Below, one piece after another: positions 26,600 to 36,780 of a stretch of DNA of 64,000 nucleotides. Numbering within the stretch: position 1 is the first letter of the stretch; each line of letters begins with the position of its first letter. The notes beneath the pieces are model-generated. The model saw only the letters and a program-made list of their open reading frames with translations, had not been told where the DNA came from and made no database searches. The translations under genes and the position numbers were made by a program. Location: NCBI GenBank assembly GCA_016790285.1, contig JAEUPJ010000090.1, forward strand, positions 1 to 64,000, read 5' to 3'. This DNA is from Roseateles sp. GTDB taxonomy: Bacteria > Pseudomonadota > Gammaproteobacteria > Burkholderiales > Burkholderiaceae_C.

Positions 26600-26992
26600 A
26601 TGAAGGCCTACCAGGACATCTACACGACGCCCGGCGCGTTCAGCTGGAACGAACTCTCCAGCCCCGACCCCAAGGCCGCGTGCGACTTCTACGCCGCGCT
26701 GTTCGGCTGGCGCTACGACGCCATGAACCTGGGCCAGGGCGACTACCACGTCGTCAAGGTCGGCGAGGTGGCGGTCGGCGGCATCATGACCCAGCAGCAG
26801 CCCGGGCCGGCGGTGTGGGGCGCGTATGTCACCGTGGCCTCCTGCGACGACACGGTCGCCAAGGCCCAGGGCCTGGGTGCGACGCTGTGCGCCGGCCCCT
26901 TCGACGTGCCCGGCGTGGGCCGCATGGCCGTGCTGCAGGACCCTCAAGGGGCCGTGATCCAGGTCATGAGCTACTTCCCGCCCGCGCAGTGA
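26600..26992 (+). CDS. VOC family protein
   Basis: 130 residues of the vicinal oxygen chelate fold (glyoxalase/bleomycin resistance type). Seen: PGAFSWNELSSPDPKAACDFYAALFGW split over residues 11-37, GGIMTQQ, and the C-terminal LQDPQGAVIQVMSY. Conserved metal ligands of true glyoxalases are not all clear, so the activity is open. Start ATG at 26600 has GGAG upstream; the earlier frame is not used. Confidence 0.92.
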   Translation: MKAYQDIYTTPGAFSWNELSSPDPKAACDFYAALFGWRYDAMNLGQGDYHVVKVGEVAVGGIMTQQQPGPAVWGAYVTVASCDDTVAKAQGLGATLCAGPFDVPGVGRMAVLQDPQGAVIQVMSYFPPAQ

Positions 26993-27017
26993 GCGGGTGC
27001 GGGACAATCCCGCTCCG

Positions 27018-30000
27018 ATGAGTCCAGAACGATCCGAGAGCCGGTTGCCTCAACCGGCTCTTTCCATTTCCTTCCCCGAAAGCCTGCCGGTCTCCGCGCG
27101 ACGCGATGAGATCATGCAGGCGCTGGCCGAGCATCAGGTCGTCATCGTCTGCGGCGAGACCGGCTCCGGCAAGACCACGCAGCTGCCCAAGATCGCGCTC
27201 GCGATGGGGCGTGGCCGCCTGAATGGCGGCGGCCTGATCGGCCACACCCAGCCGCGGCGCATCGCCGCCAGCAGCGTGGCCAAGCGCATCGCCGAGGAGC
27301 TGAACACGCCGCTCGGCGACGTGGTCGGCTACAAGGTCCGCTTTCAGGACCGCCTTTCGCGCGACGCCTCGGTCAAGCTGATGACGGACGGCATCCTGCT
27401 GGCCGAGACGCAGAGCGACCCGCTGCTCAAGGCCTACGACACGCTGATCATCGACGAGGCCCACGAGCGCAGCCTCAACATCGACTTCCTGCTGGGCTAC
27501 CTGCGCGAGCTGCTGCCGCGCCGGCCGGACCTGAAGGTCATCGTCACGTCGGCCACGATCGACGCCGAGCGGTTTGCCAAGCACTTTGAGAGCGCCCGGG
27601 GGCCAGCACCGGTGCTGATGGTGTCGGGGCGCCTGTTCCCTGTCGAGCAGCGCTACCGCCCCTTCGAGGAAAGCCGCGAGTACGACCTCAACAACGCGAT
27701 CTGCGACGCGGTGGACGAGCTCTGGCGCGAGGGCGGCGGCGACGTGCTCGTGTTCCTGCCCGGCGAGCGCGAGATCCGCGAGGCGGCTGAGGCGCTGAGG
27801 AAGCACCACCCGCCGGGCGTGGAGATCCTGCCGCTGTTCTCGCGTCTGTCCGAGGCCGACCAGAACAAGGTCTTCGAGCCCCACGGCGCCCGGCGCATCG
27901 TGCTGGCCACCAACGTGGCCGAGACCTCGCTGACGGTGCCGGGCATCCGCTACGTCATCGACCCGGGCCTGGCGCGGGTGAAGCGCTACAGCTACCGCAA
28001 CAAGGTCGAGCAGTTGCTGATCGAGAACATCAGCCAGGCGGCCGCCAACCAGCGTGCGGGCCGCTGCGGCCGGGTGAGCAACGGCATCTGCGTGCGGCTG
28101 TACAGCGAGAAGGAGTTCAACGAGCGCCCGCGCTTCACCGACCCCGAGATCCTGCGCAGCTCGCTGGCCGGCGTCATCCTGCGGATGAAGTCCCTGCACC
28201 TGGGTGATGTCGAGCGCTTCCCCTTCCTGGAGGCGCCGCGCCCCAAGGCCATTGCCGACGGCTACCAGCTGCTCAACGAGCTGGGCGCCACCGACGACGC
28301 CAATGAGCTCACGCCCCTGGGCAAGGAGCTGGCCCGCCTGCCGCTGGACCCGCGCGTGGGCCGCATGATCCTGGAGGCGCGCAGCCGCCAGGCGCTGACC
28401 GAGGTGCTCGTCATCGCCTCGGCCCTCTCGGGCCAGGACGTGCGCGACCGGCCGCAGGAGCAGGCCCAGGCGGCCGACGAGAAGCACAAGAAGTTCGACG
28501 ACGAGAAGTCGGAGTTCATGGGCTACCTCAAGCTCTGGAAGTGGCTCGGCGAGTCCCGCGGCGGCCACGGTCAGGAGCACAAGCTCTCCCACCGCAAGCA
28601 CGAGGCCCTGCTGCGCGAGAACTTCGTCAGCCCGCGCCGCGTGCGCGAGTGGCGCGACGTGCACTCCCAGCTGCAGACGGTGGTGGCCGAGCACGGCTGG
28701 AAGCTCAACCAGAGCGAGGCCACCTACGAGCAGGTCCACCTGTCGATGCTCGCGGGCCTGCTGGGCAACATCGGCCAGAAGAGCGACGACGAGGACTGGT
28801 ACCTCGGCGCGCGCGGCATCAAGTTCTACCGCCACCCGGGCGCTCACCTGTCCAAGAAGCCGGGCCGCTGGATCGTGGCCGCCGAGCTGGTGGACACCTC
28901 GCGCCTGTACGGCCGGGGCCTGGCCAACATCGAGCCGCAATGGCTGCCCCCGATCGCCGGCCACCTGATCAAGACCCAGCTGCTGGAGCCGCACTGGGAG
29001 AAGAAGGCCGCCGAGGTCGTGGCGCTGGAGCGGGCGACGCTCTACGGCATCGTGCTGTACAGCAACAAGCGCGTGAACTTCGGCCGTGTCGACCCGCAGG
29101 CGGCGCGCGAGATCTTCATCCGCGAGGGCCTGGTCAATGACGACCTGCCCGAGGACCTGGTGCGCCAACTGCCTTTCATCGGCCACAACCGGCGCCAGAT
29201 CGCCAAGGTCGAGGCCCTGGAGCACAAGTCGCGCCGCCAGGACGTGCTGGTGGACGACGAGCTCATCTACGCGTTCTACGACGACAAGCTGCCCGCCCAC
29301 GTGTTCAGCGGCGCCACGCTGCTCAAGTGGTGGCGCGAGGCGAGCCGCGCCGACGACAAGCTGCTGCAGCTCAGCCAGGACGAGCTGATGCGCCACGAGG
29401 CGGCGGGCGTCACGAGCGAGGCCTTCCCCAAGGTCATCCGCCTGGGCGGCGTGGACTGCGCGGCGAACTACCTGCACCAGCCGGGCGACGCGCGCGACGG
29501 CCTGACCGTGACCGTGCCCATCTTTGCGCTCAACCAGGTCAGCGACGAGCGGGCCGAGTGGCTCGTGCCCGGCATGCTGGGCCAGAAGGTGACGGCCCTG
29601 CTCAAGAGCCTGCACCAGAAGCCTCGCGCCCGCCTCACGCCGCTGCCGGACTTCGTGGCTGAGTTCATCGAGCTGAACCCCTTCGGGCAGGGCAGCCTGC
29701 TGGAGGTGCTGCTCAAGGCGGTGAAGGAGCGCACCCAGCTCGCGGTGCAGCGCAACGACTTCAAGCTCGAGCAGCTGGCGCCCCACCTGTTCATGAACTT
29801 CCGCATCGTCGACGAGCATGGTCGCCAGCTCGGCCAGGGCCGCCAGCTCGCGGCGTTGAAGGCGGAGCTGGGCAGCCAGGCGCGGTCGGCCTTCCAGGCG
29901 CTGGCGGCGCTGAAGCTGCCCGCCGCGGAGTCGCCCAAGCCGGCGCCCGCCCCCGCGCCGGTGGCGGGTCGTGGCGTGCGTGCGGAGGTCATCAAGAAGC

Positions 30001-30869
30001 CTGAGCCGGTGCGCGATGCCGCGCAGACCTACACCGACTGGACCTTCGGCGAGCTGCCCGAGCTGCTGGAGGTGCGCAAGGGTGGGCAGACGCTGATCGG
30101 CTTCCCGGCGCTCATCGACCGCGGCGCGCATGTCGAGATCGAGGTGTTCGACGAGCCCGAGGTGGCCGCCGCCAAGCACCGCGCCGGACTGCGCCGGCTG
30201 ATCGCGCTGCAGCTCAAGGAGCCCTTGAAGTTCCTGGAGAAAAACATCCCCGACCTGCAGCGCATGTCGGTGCTCTACATGGGCCTGGGCACGGCCGAGG
30301 ACCTGCGCGACCAGGTCATCGGCGTGGCGCTGGACCGCGCCTTCCTGGCCGACCCGCTGCCGACCGACGCGATGAGCTTCAAGAAGCGCGTCGAGGAGGG
30401 GCGCAGCCGGCTCAACCTGATCGCGCAGGAGGTGGCGCGCGCCGTGCACGCCGTGCTGCAGGAGCTGGCCAACGCCAGCCGCAAGCTCAAGGACGCGCGC
30501 CCGCCCAAGGACGTCGCCGACGACGTCGCGGCCCAGCTGCAGCGCCTGTGCCCCAAACGCTTCGCGCTGGACACGCCGTGGTCGCAGCTGCAGCACCTGC
30601 CGCGCTACCTCAGGGCCATCACCGCACGGTTGGACAAGCTGCGCGCCGACCCCGCGCGGGACGCCAAGCTGATGGCCGAGGTGCGACCGCTGGAGCAGCG
30701 CTTCACGCGCCGCCTGGCCGAACTCAAGGGCGCGCGCGATGCCCGGCTGGACGACTTCCGCTGGCAGCTGGAGGAGCTGCGCGTGAGCCTCTTCGCCCAG
30801 GAGCTGCGCACGCCGCAGCCGGTGAGCGTGAAGCGGCTGGACAAGGTCTGGAGCCAGCTGGGCGGATGA
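27018..30869 (+). CDS. hrpA: ATP-dependent RNA helicase HrpA
   Basis: DEAH-box helicase, 1283 residues (E. coli 1300), acting in ribosome collision rescue. Walker A GETGSGKTTQ, DEAH box in IIDEAHERSLNIDFL, SAT motif in VTSATIDAERF, and motif VI NQRAGRCGR. HA2, OB-fold and the long C-terminal HrpA-specific region (DUF3418) follow. Start at the ATG at 27018 (the frame has a GTG at 26997). Confidence 0.97.
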   Translation: MSPERSESRLPQPALSISFPESLPVSARRDEIMQALAEHQVVIVCGETGSGKTTQLPKIALAMGRGRLNGGGLIGHTQPRRIAASSVAKRIAEELNTPLGDVVGYKVRFQDRLSRDASVKLMTDGILLAETQSDPLLKAYDTLIIDEAHERSLNIDFLLGYLRELLPRRPDLKVIVTSATIDAERFAKHFESARGPAPVLMVSGRLFPVEQRYRPFEESREYDLNNAICDAVDELWREGGGDVLVFLPGEREIREAAEALRKHHPPGVEILPLFSRLSEADQNKVFEPHGARRIVLATNVAETSLTVPGIRYVIDPGLARVKRYSYRNKVEQLLIENISQAAANQRAGRCGRVSNGICVRLYSEKEFNERPRFTDPEILRSSLAGVILRMKSLHLGDVERFPFLEAPRPKAIADGYQLLNELGATDDANELTPLGKELARLPLDPRVGRMILEARSRQALTEVLVIASALSGQDVRDRPQEQAQAADEKHKKFDDEKSEFMGYLKLWKWLGESRGGHGQEHKLSHRKHEALLRENFVSPRRVREWRDVHSQLQTVVAEHGWKLNQSEATYEQVHLSMLAGLLGNIGQKSDDEDWYLGARGIKFYRHPGAHLSKKPGRWIVAAELVDTSRLYGRGLANIEPQWLPPIAGHLIKTQLLEPHWEKKAAEVVALERATLYGIVLYSNKRVNFGRVDPQAAREIFIREGLVNDDLPEDLVRQLPFIGHNRRQIAKVEALEHKSRRQDVLVDDELIYAFYDDKLPAHVFSGATLLKWWREASRADDKLLQLSQDELMRHEAAGVTSEAFPKVIRLGGVDCAANYLHQPGDARDGLTVTVPIFALNQVSDERAEWLVPGMLGQKVTALLKSLHQKPRARLTPLPDFVAEFIELNPFGQGSLLEVLLKAVKERTQLAVQRNDFKLEQLAPHLFMNFRIVDEHGRQLGQGRQLAALKAELGSQARSAFQALAALKLPAAESPKPAPAPAPVAGRGVRAEVIKKPEPVRDAAQTYTDWTFGELPELLEVRKGGQTLIGFPALIDRGAHVEIEVFDEPEVAAAKHRAGLRRLIALQLKEPLKFLEKNIPDLQRMSVLYMGLGTAEDLRDQVIGVALDRAFLADPLPTDAMSFKKRVEEGRSRLNLIAQEVARAVHAVLQELANASRKLKDARPPKDVADDVAAQLQRLCPKRFALDTPWSQLQHLPRYLRAITARLDKLRADPARDAKLMAEVRPLEQRFTRRLAELKGARDARLDDFRWQLEELRVSLFAQELRTPQPVSVKRLDKVWSQLGG

Positions 30870-31001
30870 CGCCCCGGGTGCACGGCGCCGGGCGCGGTTC
30901 GTGAGCTGGTGCACACAAGCCGGTCTGGCGGGCAGCTGGGGTGGAAATCCGTCGCATTTCGGTGCATGGCGTTGCGGCCAGCGCTGTCAGGCTGGAGTCC
31001 A

Positions 31002-32831
31002 ATGCGGCTACAAGCTTTTGTTACATCCCGCCGCCCGCCGCCCGTGTCCGACACCAGCCCCGCCGCATCGCCGTTGAAGAGCTTCGGCCGTTTCGAGTTG
31101 CGCGCCCTCCTGTCCAAGAGTGCACGCAGCCTGATCTGGCGCGTCCACGACCCTCGCCACGGGCAGGAGCTGATGCTGTGCATGCCGCGCGAGAAGCCCA
31201 ACAGCAAGCCGGCCCTGGACCACTGGCTGCGCATGGCGCACGGTGGCGAGCGGGTGCAGCACCCGAACGTGGCGCCGGTCTTCGAGATCGGCGAGGTCGA
31301 GAGCTGGCCCTATGTGGCGTATGACCGGGGCCTGGGCGAGACGCTGGAAGAGCGGCTGGCCCGGCAGAAGGCGCCGCTGCCCATCGACGCGGCCAACTGG
31401 ATCGCCCAGTTGCTCGAAGGCCTGGCCTTCGCGCATGAGGCGGGGCACGCCCACCGCGACATCCAGACCGCCAGCCTCGTCATCGACGGCCTGGACAAGG
31501 TGCGCCTCATCGGCCTGGAAGTGGCCCAGGAGGTGTTCCCGGCGAATGTCGACTTCAACACCGTCAGCCGCCGCGCGGTGCGGGAATCGGCCGAGGAGGA
31601 CGTGCTCTGCGTCGGCCTGATGCTCAACCGCATCTTGAGCGGCAAGCCGGTGCTGGAGGAAAACGACCTGCAGCACGTCGTGCAGCAGATGCAGCCCAAC
31701 GGCCGCGAACTGGTGCGGCTGGGCTGGGAGACGCCGCACCCCATCCCCGACCCGCTGCGCGCCATCTGCAACCGCGCGACCGACCGCCAGCTGCGCCAGC
31801 GCTACCACCTGGCCCGCAGCTTCTGGCGCGCGCTGGACGGCTGGCGCCAGGCCGCGGCCTACGACAGCGGGGGCCCCATCGTGCTGCTGCTGGACAAGCT
31901 GCAGCGCGGCGGCCACCTGCCCACGACCATCTCCGGCCTGCACCGCTACACCTCGGGCTCCGGCCTGGAGAACCAGCATGCCAGCGCGCTGTCGGAGTTC
32001 GTGCTCAAGGACATGGCGCTGAGCCTGGAGCTCGTGCGCCGCGTGAACAACGCGCTCAAGCAGGCCGGCCATGCCGGCGAGACCGTGCTCAACATGCAGC
32101 GCGCCATCCAGATGCTGGGCCTGGACGGGCTGCAGCTCGCCGCCAACGCGCTCAAGCCCTGGCCGGGGCCGCTCGCGCCGGTGGCCGCCGAGATGCTGCG
32201 CCAGCTGATGGCGCGCGTGACCAAGGCGGCGCAGGTGGCCCAGGCGCTGCGCCCGGCGGGGTACGACGGCGAGGTCGTGCACCTCATCACGGTCATGCAA
32301 AACCTCGGCCGGCTGCTGCTGCAGTACCACTTCCCGGACGACGCGCAGCAGATCCGCCAGCTCATGGTGCCGCCCGAGCCCACCGAGGACCAGCCCAACC
32401 CGCCCGCCCTGAGCGAGCAGGCCGCGGCCTACGCCGTGCTCGGCTGCGACCTGGAGGCCCTGGGTGCCGCCGTGGCCCGCCACTGGGGGCTGGGCGACGA
32501 GCTGCAGCAGATGATCCGCCGCCAGCCGCTGGACGCTCCCGTTCACCCGGCCCGCACGGACACCGACGCCATCCGGCTGACCTGCAGCTTTGCCAATGAA
32601 CTCGTGGATGCCCTCGGCCTGCCCGAGTCGCGCCGCCGCCTGGGCGTGGAGATGGCCACGCGCCGCTACGGCAAGGCGCTGGGCGTGGGCCTGCGCGAAG
32701 TGATGGAGGCGCTCAACCCGGGTGCGCGCAAGCCGGGGGCGCCATCGCCGTCGGGCCGGGACGCCGATGCGCCGGCTGCGGCGCCCGCCTCGTCGTTGCG
32801 CGAGCGACTCACGTCCCGCAACGGTTCCTGA
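31002..32831 (+). CDS. Pseudokinase-HDOD protein
   Basis: 609 residues from the ATG at 31002, which has a GGAG site; a GTG at 31044 is an alternative. The N-terminal 270 residues align with a Ser/Thr kinase fold, but the catalytic parts are lost: the invariant Lys is missing (ELMLCMPREK), the HRD loop reads HRDIQTAS with no Lys or Asn, and DFG is replaced by IGLEV. The C-terminal half is an HDOD domain (LRRVNNALKQAGHAGETVLNMQRAIQMLGLDGL region), usually a regulator of signalling or c-di-GMP-linked processes. It ends 12 bases before an active-looking kinase-HDOD-GAF gene, so the pair is co-expressed. Confidence 0.88.
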   Translation: MRLQAFVTSRRPPPVSDTSPAASPLKSFGRFELRALLSKSARSLIWRVHDPRHGQELMLCMPREKPNSKPALDHWLRMAHGGERVQHPNVAPVFEIGEVESWPYVAYDRGLGETLEERLARQKAPLPIDAANWIAQLLEGLAFAHEAGHAHRDIQTASLVIDGLDKVRLIGLEVAQEVFPANVDFNTVSRRAVRESAEEDVLCVGLMLNRILSGKPVLEENDLQHVVQQMQPNGRELVRLGWETPHPIPDPLRAICNRATDRQLRQRYHLARSFWRALDGWRQAAAYDSGGPIVLLLDKLQRGGHLPTTISGLHRYTSGSGLENQHASALSEFVLKDMALSLELVRRVNNALKQAGHAGETVLNMQRAIQMLGLDGLQLAANALKPWPGPLAPVAAEMLRQLMARVTKAAQVAQALRPAGYDGEVVHLITVMQNLGRLLLQYHFPDDAQQIRQLMVPPEPTEDQPNPPALSEQAAAYAVLGCDLEALGAAVARHWGLGDELQQMIRRQPLDAPVHPARTDTDAIRLTCSFANELVDALGLPESRRRLGVEMATRRYGKALGVGLREVMEALNPGARKPGAPSPSGRDADAPAAAPASSLRERLTSRNGS

Positions 32832-32843
32832 CGCCGCCACGCC

Positions 32844-35237
32844 ATGGCCGACGAACTTCCTCCCCAGCTCGGCCGCTTCCGGCTGCTGCAGCGCCTGGGG
32901 GAGGGGGCACAGGCGACCGTGTGGCTGGCGCACGACCCGCTGCTGGACCGGGAGGTGGCCGTCAAGCTGCTCAAGCCGCAGGTGGCAGACGCCAGCGACC
33001 CCGGCACGGTTGACGAGTGGCTGCACGAAGCCCGCGCCGTCAGCCGCCTGACCCACCCCAACATCGTGCCCGTCTTCGAGGCGGACACGCAGGGCGGGCG
33101 CTCCTACCTGGTGTTCGAGTACGTCTCGGGCGGCACGCTGAGCCAGCGGTTGCGCCACCCGCCGCTGCCCACGGCCGCCGAGGCCGTGACGCTGATGCTG
33201 GGCATCCTGGACGGCCTGACCGCCGCCCACGCCGCCGGCCTCGTGCACCGCGACCTCAAGCCCAGCAACATCCTGCTGGACGCGCGCGGCCGCCCGCGCG
33301 TCATGGACTTCGGCATCGCCGTGCGCGTCTCGCCCGACGCCAACCACCCCTCGCGCATCGTCGGCACGCCCGGCTACATCTCGCCCGAGGCCGCGCGCGG
33401 CGCGCCGCCGCACCCGCAGATGGACGTGTTCGCCGCGGCCATCATGCTGGCCGAGATGCTCAGCGGCCAGCGCCTGAACCACGACGCCGACCCCTGGCGC
33501 ACCATCCAGCGCGTGCAGACGACCGACCTGCTGCTGCCCTCGGGGCTCGCGACGGAAGTCGACGACACGCTGCGCGCCATCGTGCAGCGCGGGCTCGCGC
33601 GCGACCCGGCGGCGCGCTGGCCGAGCGCGGCGGCCATGCGCGATGCGCTGGCGGCCTGGCTGCACCCCGTGGCGGAGCCCGACGCCGAAGCCCAGCAGGA
33701 GGCCCCGGTGCTGGACTTCCTGCTGCGCCGCATGCGCCACCGCAGCGACTTCCCCGCGCTGTCCGACGCCATCGGCCGCATCCAGCGCCTGACACAGTCC
33801 GAGAACGAGAGCCTGGCGAGCCTGTCCAACGAGATCCTCAAGGACGTGGCCCTCACGCAGAAGCTGCTGCGCCTGGTCAACACCGCGGCCTACCGGCACA
33901 CGGGTGGTGGCGGCATCAGCACGGTGTCGCGGGCGGTGGCGCTGATCGGCTTCGCGGGCATCCGCAATCTGGCGCTCAGCCTCGTGCTGCTGGAGCGCAT
34001 GGAGAACAAGGGCCATGCGCAGCGGCTGCGGGAAGACTTCCTGCGCTCGCTGATGGCCGCGTCGCTGGCGCGGGAGCTGTGCCCCAATGCGCGCGAGGCC
34101 GAGGAGGCTTTCCTCGGCGCGATGCTGCACCACCTCGGGCGCACGCTGACCGAGTTCTACTTCCCGGAGGAGGCCGACGCCGTGCGGCGCTTGGTGACGC
34201 CGATGGAAGGCGGCCAGCCGCCGCTGTCCGAGGCCGTGGCGTCCACGCAGGTGCTGGGCATGAGCTACGAGGGGCTCGGCCTGGGCGTGGCGCGCCAGTG
34301 GGGCTTCCCCGACAGCCTGCAGCGGGCGATGCGCCGGCCCGGCGGCGAGGCGCCGGCCAAGCTCATCGAGGACAGTGGCGAACGCCAGCGCTGGCTGGCC
34401 CGCGCCAGCAACGACATGGCCGACCTCATCCTGCAGACGCCGCCCGAGCAGGCCCACGCCAAGCTGCGTGCGCTGGCGCAGCGGCATGCGCGCGCGCTGG
34501 GCCTGAACGCCGAGACCTTCGAGCAGGCGGCCGACACCGCCCGGCGCCACCTCGCGCAGATGACCGAGGCGCTGGGCCTGCAGTTGCCGCGGGAATCTCG
34601 CGCGCAGCGGCTGCTGGCGCCGGTGATGCCTTCGGTGCAGGACTCCCTCACGGCGCACGAACTCGTGCCCACCCAGGTGCTGGAGCGCACCGAGGCTGGC
34701 GCCCAGCCCGCGGCCGCGGCGTCAGGCGACCTGCTGGCCGCGGGCATCCATGAGATCACCGATGCCATGGTCAATGGCTGCCAGCTCAACGCGGTGCTGC
34801 GCATGGTGCTGGAGACGATCTACCGGGCGCTCGGCGTGCGGCGCGTCATCTTCTGCCTGCGGGACTCGCGCGGGCAGACGCTGACGGGCCGGCTCGGCGT
34901 GGGCGCCGACGTGGAGCGGCTGGCGCCTGTGCTGCGCGTGGACCTCGCTGCGCAGCCGGCCGACCTCTTCGCCGCGGTGTGCCTGAAAGGGGCCGACACG
35001 CTCATCCAGGATGCGAGTGCCGCCAACATCGCCGCGCGCCTGCCCGCCTGGGCCAAGGGCGAGCTGCAGGCGCCCAGCCTGCTGCTGCTGCCGCTGATGG
35101 TGAAGGGCTCGCCGCTGGGCCTGATCTACGCCGACCACGCCCGCGCGGGCGGCATCGTCGTGGACGAGAAAAGCCTCGCGCTGCTGCGCACGCTGCGCAA
35201 CCAGGCCGTGATGGCCTTCCGCACGACGCCTACCTGA
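32844..35237 (+). CDS. Ser/Thr protein kinase with HDOD and GAF domains
   Basis: 797 residues. Kinase domain about 1-270 with all catalytic parts: GEGAQATVW, AVKLLKP, HRDLKPSNILL, MDFGIAV and the GTPGYISPEAARG activation segment. HDOD domain about 290-510 (LRLVNTAAYRHTGGGGISTVSRAVALIGFAGIRNLAL in pieces). GAF-like domain about 620-790. Cytoplasmic, with no membrane segment. It probably phosphorylates partners, with the inactive paralogue just upstream as a likely regulator or substrate. Confidence 0.92.
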   Translation: MADELPPQLGRFRLLQRLGEGAQATVWLAHDPLLDREVAVKLLKPQVADASDPGTVDEWLHEARAVSRLTHPNIVPVFEADTQGGRSYLVFEYVSGGTLSQRLRHPPLPTAAEAVTLMLGILDGLTAAHAAGLVHRDLKPSNILLDARGRPRVMDFGIAVRVSPDANHPSRIVGTPGYISPEAARGAPPHPQMDVFAAAIMLAEMLSGQRLNHDADPWRTIQRVQTTDLLLPSGLATEVDDTLRAIVQRGLARDPAARWPSAAAMRDALAAWLHPVAEPDAEAQQEAPVLDFLLRRMRHRSDFPALSDAIGRIQRLTQSENESLASLSNEILKDVALTQKLLRLVNTAAYRHTGGGGISTVSRAVALIGFAGIRNLALSLVLLERMENKGHAQRLREDFLRSLMAASLARELCPNAREAEEAFLGAMLHHLGRTLTEFYFPEEADAVRRLVTPMEGGQPPLSEAVASTQVLGMSYEGLGLGVARQWGFPDSLQRAMRRPGGEAPAKLIEDSGERQRWLARASNDMADLILQTPPEQAHAKLRALAQRHARALGLNAETFEQAADTARRHLAQMTEALGLQLPRESRAQRLLAPVMPSVQDSLTAHELVPTQVLERTEAGAQPAAAASGDLLAAGIHEITDAMVNGCQLNAVLRMVLETIYRALGVRRVIFCLRDSRGQTLTGRLGVGADVERLAPVLRVDLAAQPADLFAAVCLKGADTLIQDASAANIAARLPAWAKGELQAPSLLLLPLMVKGSPLGLIYADHARAGGIVVDEKSLALLRTLRNQAVMAFRTTPT

Positions 35238-35414
35238 ACACACCGCGTGAAGCGGCCTCCTGTCTGTCGGGCAAGTCCCACACCGCTTGACGCCAACGGC
35301 TGACGGGTGGCGCGGGCGCCCTCACCAATACTGAGTTGCACGGCCAGGACGCTTCCTGGCACCGGCGCGCGCACCCTGTGCCGCACCGGCTCGATCAACC
35401 CAGAAGGAGTCCGT

Positions 35415-35777
35415 ATGACGTTCCACCCGATGCAAGGCAAGACCCTGCTTGCCCTCGCTGCCGCCCTCGCGCTGGCCGCATGCGCTTCGACCCCGCCTCC
35501 CAAGGAGCAACTGGCCGTCGCCAACTCGGCAGTGGACCAGGCCTCCAGCAACGCCGCCGATGCGCCGGCTGAGCTGGCCACCGCCCGCGACAAGCTGGCG
35601 CGCGCCAACGCCGCCATGGCCGCCAAGGACTACGTGGCCGCGCGCCAGCTGGCCGACCAGGCCGCCGCTGATGCGGCCCTGGCCCAGGCCAAGGCCCGTT
35701 CCAACCGCTCGGACCGCGCCCTGACCGAACTGCGCGAAAGCATCCAGGCCCTGCAGACCCAGCTCAACCGCTCGTGA
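35415..35777 (+). CDS. DUF4398 lipoprotein
   Basis: 120 residues. Signal peptide ending ALALAAC (lipobox LAAC) and then an Ala/Lys-rich helical DUF4398 repeat (ATARDKLARANAAMAAKDYVAARQLADQAAADAALAQAKA). Probably a periplasm-facing, outer-membrane lipoprotein. AGAAGGAG is ideally placed before the ATG at 35415. It ends 32 bases before the OmpA-like gene. Confidence 0.93.
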   Translation: MTFHPMQGKTLLALAAALALAACASTPPPKEQLAVANSAVDQASSNAADAPAELATARDKLARANAAMAAKDYVAARQLADQAAADAALAQAKARSNRSDRALTELRESIQALQTQLNRS

Positions 35778-35809
35778 CCCGAGTGAACGAACCCCAAGGA
35801 ATCAAAGCC

Positions 35810-36745
35810 ATGAAGAAGCTCATCCCCACCCTGTCCACCTTCGCTGCCGCCGCCTTGCTGGCCGCCTGCGCGAGTGCTCCCACCGTCACGCCGCAGCTGC
35901 AGCAGGCCCGCGACACCGTCTCGCGCGCGTCGGCCGACCCGGCCGTCTCCAAGTACGCCGCGCTGGAGCTGAAGAAGGCGAGCGATTCGCTGCGCCGTGC
36001 CGATGAACTCAGCGCCAAGCGTGAGTCGCCGGCGGACATCGACTCCGCGGCCTACATCGCCATGCAGCAGGCCCGCACGGCGTTGACGCTGGCCAAGGCC
36101 GCTTCGGACGAAGACGCCATCAAGGCCGCCGAGGCCGAGCGTGAGCGCGTGCGCGCCGACGCCAACGCCGCCGCAGCCGACCGCGCCCGCGGCCAGGCCC
36201 AATCCGCCCAGGCCCAGGCCGCCATGGCCAGCGCCGACGCCAACAGCGCGCGTGCCCAGGCCGCCAACGCGCAGGCCGACGCCGCCACGGCCCAGGCCCA
36301 GGCCGCCAATGCGCAAGCCCAGGCCGCCGCGCTGCAGCGCGAACTGGCTGACATGCAGGCCAAGCAGACCGACCGCGGCATGCTGGTGACGCTGGGTGAT
36401 GTGCTGTTCGAGTTCGGCCGCGCCGAGATCAAGCCGGCCGCCGAGGGGTCGCTGGGCAAGCTCGCCAACTACCTCAACCAGCACCCGGACCGCCGTGTGC
36501 TGATCGAGGGCTTCACCGACAGCGTCGGCAGCAACGCCGCCAACCTGACGCTGTCGCAGCGCCGGGCCCAGGCCGTGGCCGAGGCGCTGCGCGCCCGCGG
36601 CGTCGACACGTCGCGCATCGACACGCGCGGGTATGGCGAAGCCTTCCCGGTCGCCAACAACGACAGCACGTCCGACCGCGCCATGAACCGTCGCGTCGAG
36701 GTCTACATCTCGAACGACAACCAGCCGGTCCGCCAGCGCGGCTGA
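35810..36745 (+). CDS. OmpA-family lipoprotein with DUF4398 region
   Basis: 311 residues. Lipobox LLAAC near residue 20, a DUF4398-like helical segment and a long Ala/Gln heptad coiled coil (about 110-190), then an OmpA-like peptidoglycan-binding domain (LVTLGDVLFEFGRAEIKP, IEGFTDSVGSNAANLTLSQRRAQAVAEAL, NRRVEVYIS). Anchors the outer membrane to peptidoglycan. AAGGA before the ATG at 35810. It forms an operon with the DUF4398 lipoprotein and a small exported protein. Confidence 0.95.
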   Translation: MKKLIPTLSTFAAAALLAACASAPTVTPQLQQARDTVSRASADPAVSKYAALELKKASDSLRRADELSAKRESPADIDSAAYIAMQQARTALTLAKAASDEDAIKAAEAERERVRADANAAAADRARGQAQSAQAQAAMASADANSARAQAANAQADAATAQAQAANAQAQAAALQRELADMQAKQTDRGMLVTLGDVLFEFGRAEIKPAAEGSLGKLANYLNQHPDRRVLIEGFTDSVGSNAANLTLSQRRAQAVAEALRARGVDTSRIDTRGYGEAFPVANNDSTSDRAMNRRVEVYISNDNQPVRQRG

Positions 36746-36780
36746 ACGGCGCCCGTCATCACCATCCCAAGGAGAGCGAG

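Noticed and set aside
26964-30914. 1316-residue frame opposite hrpA
   Set aside because: A shadow of GC-rich third positions; hrpA is clear on the plus strand.
31008-34658. 1216-residue frame opposite the kinase genes
   Set aside because: A shadow; the kinase and HDOD motifs are on the plus strand.
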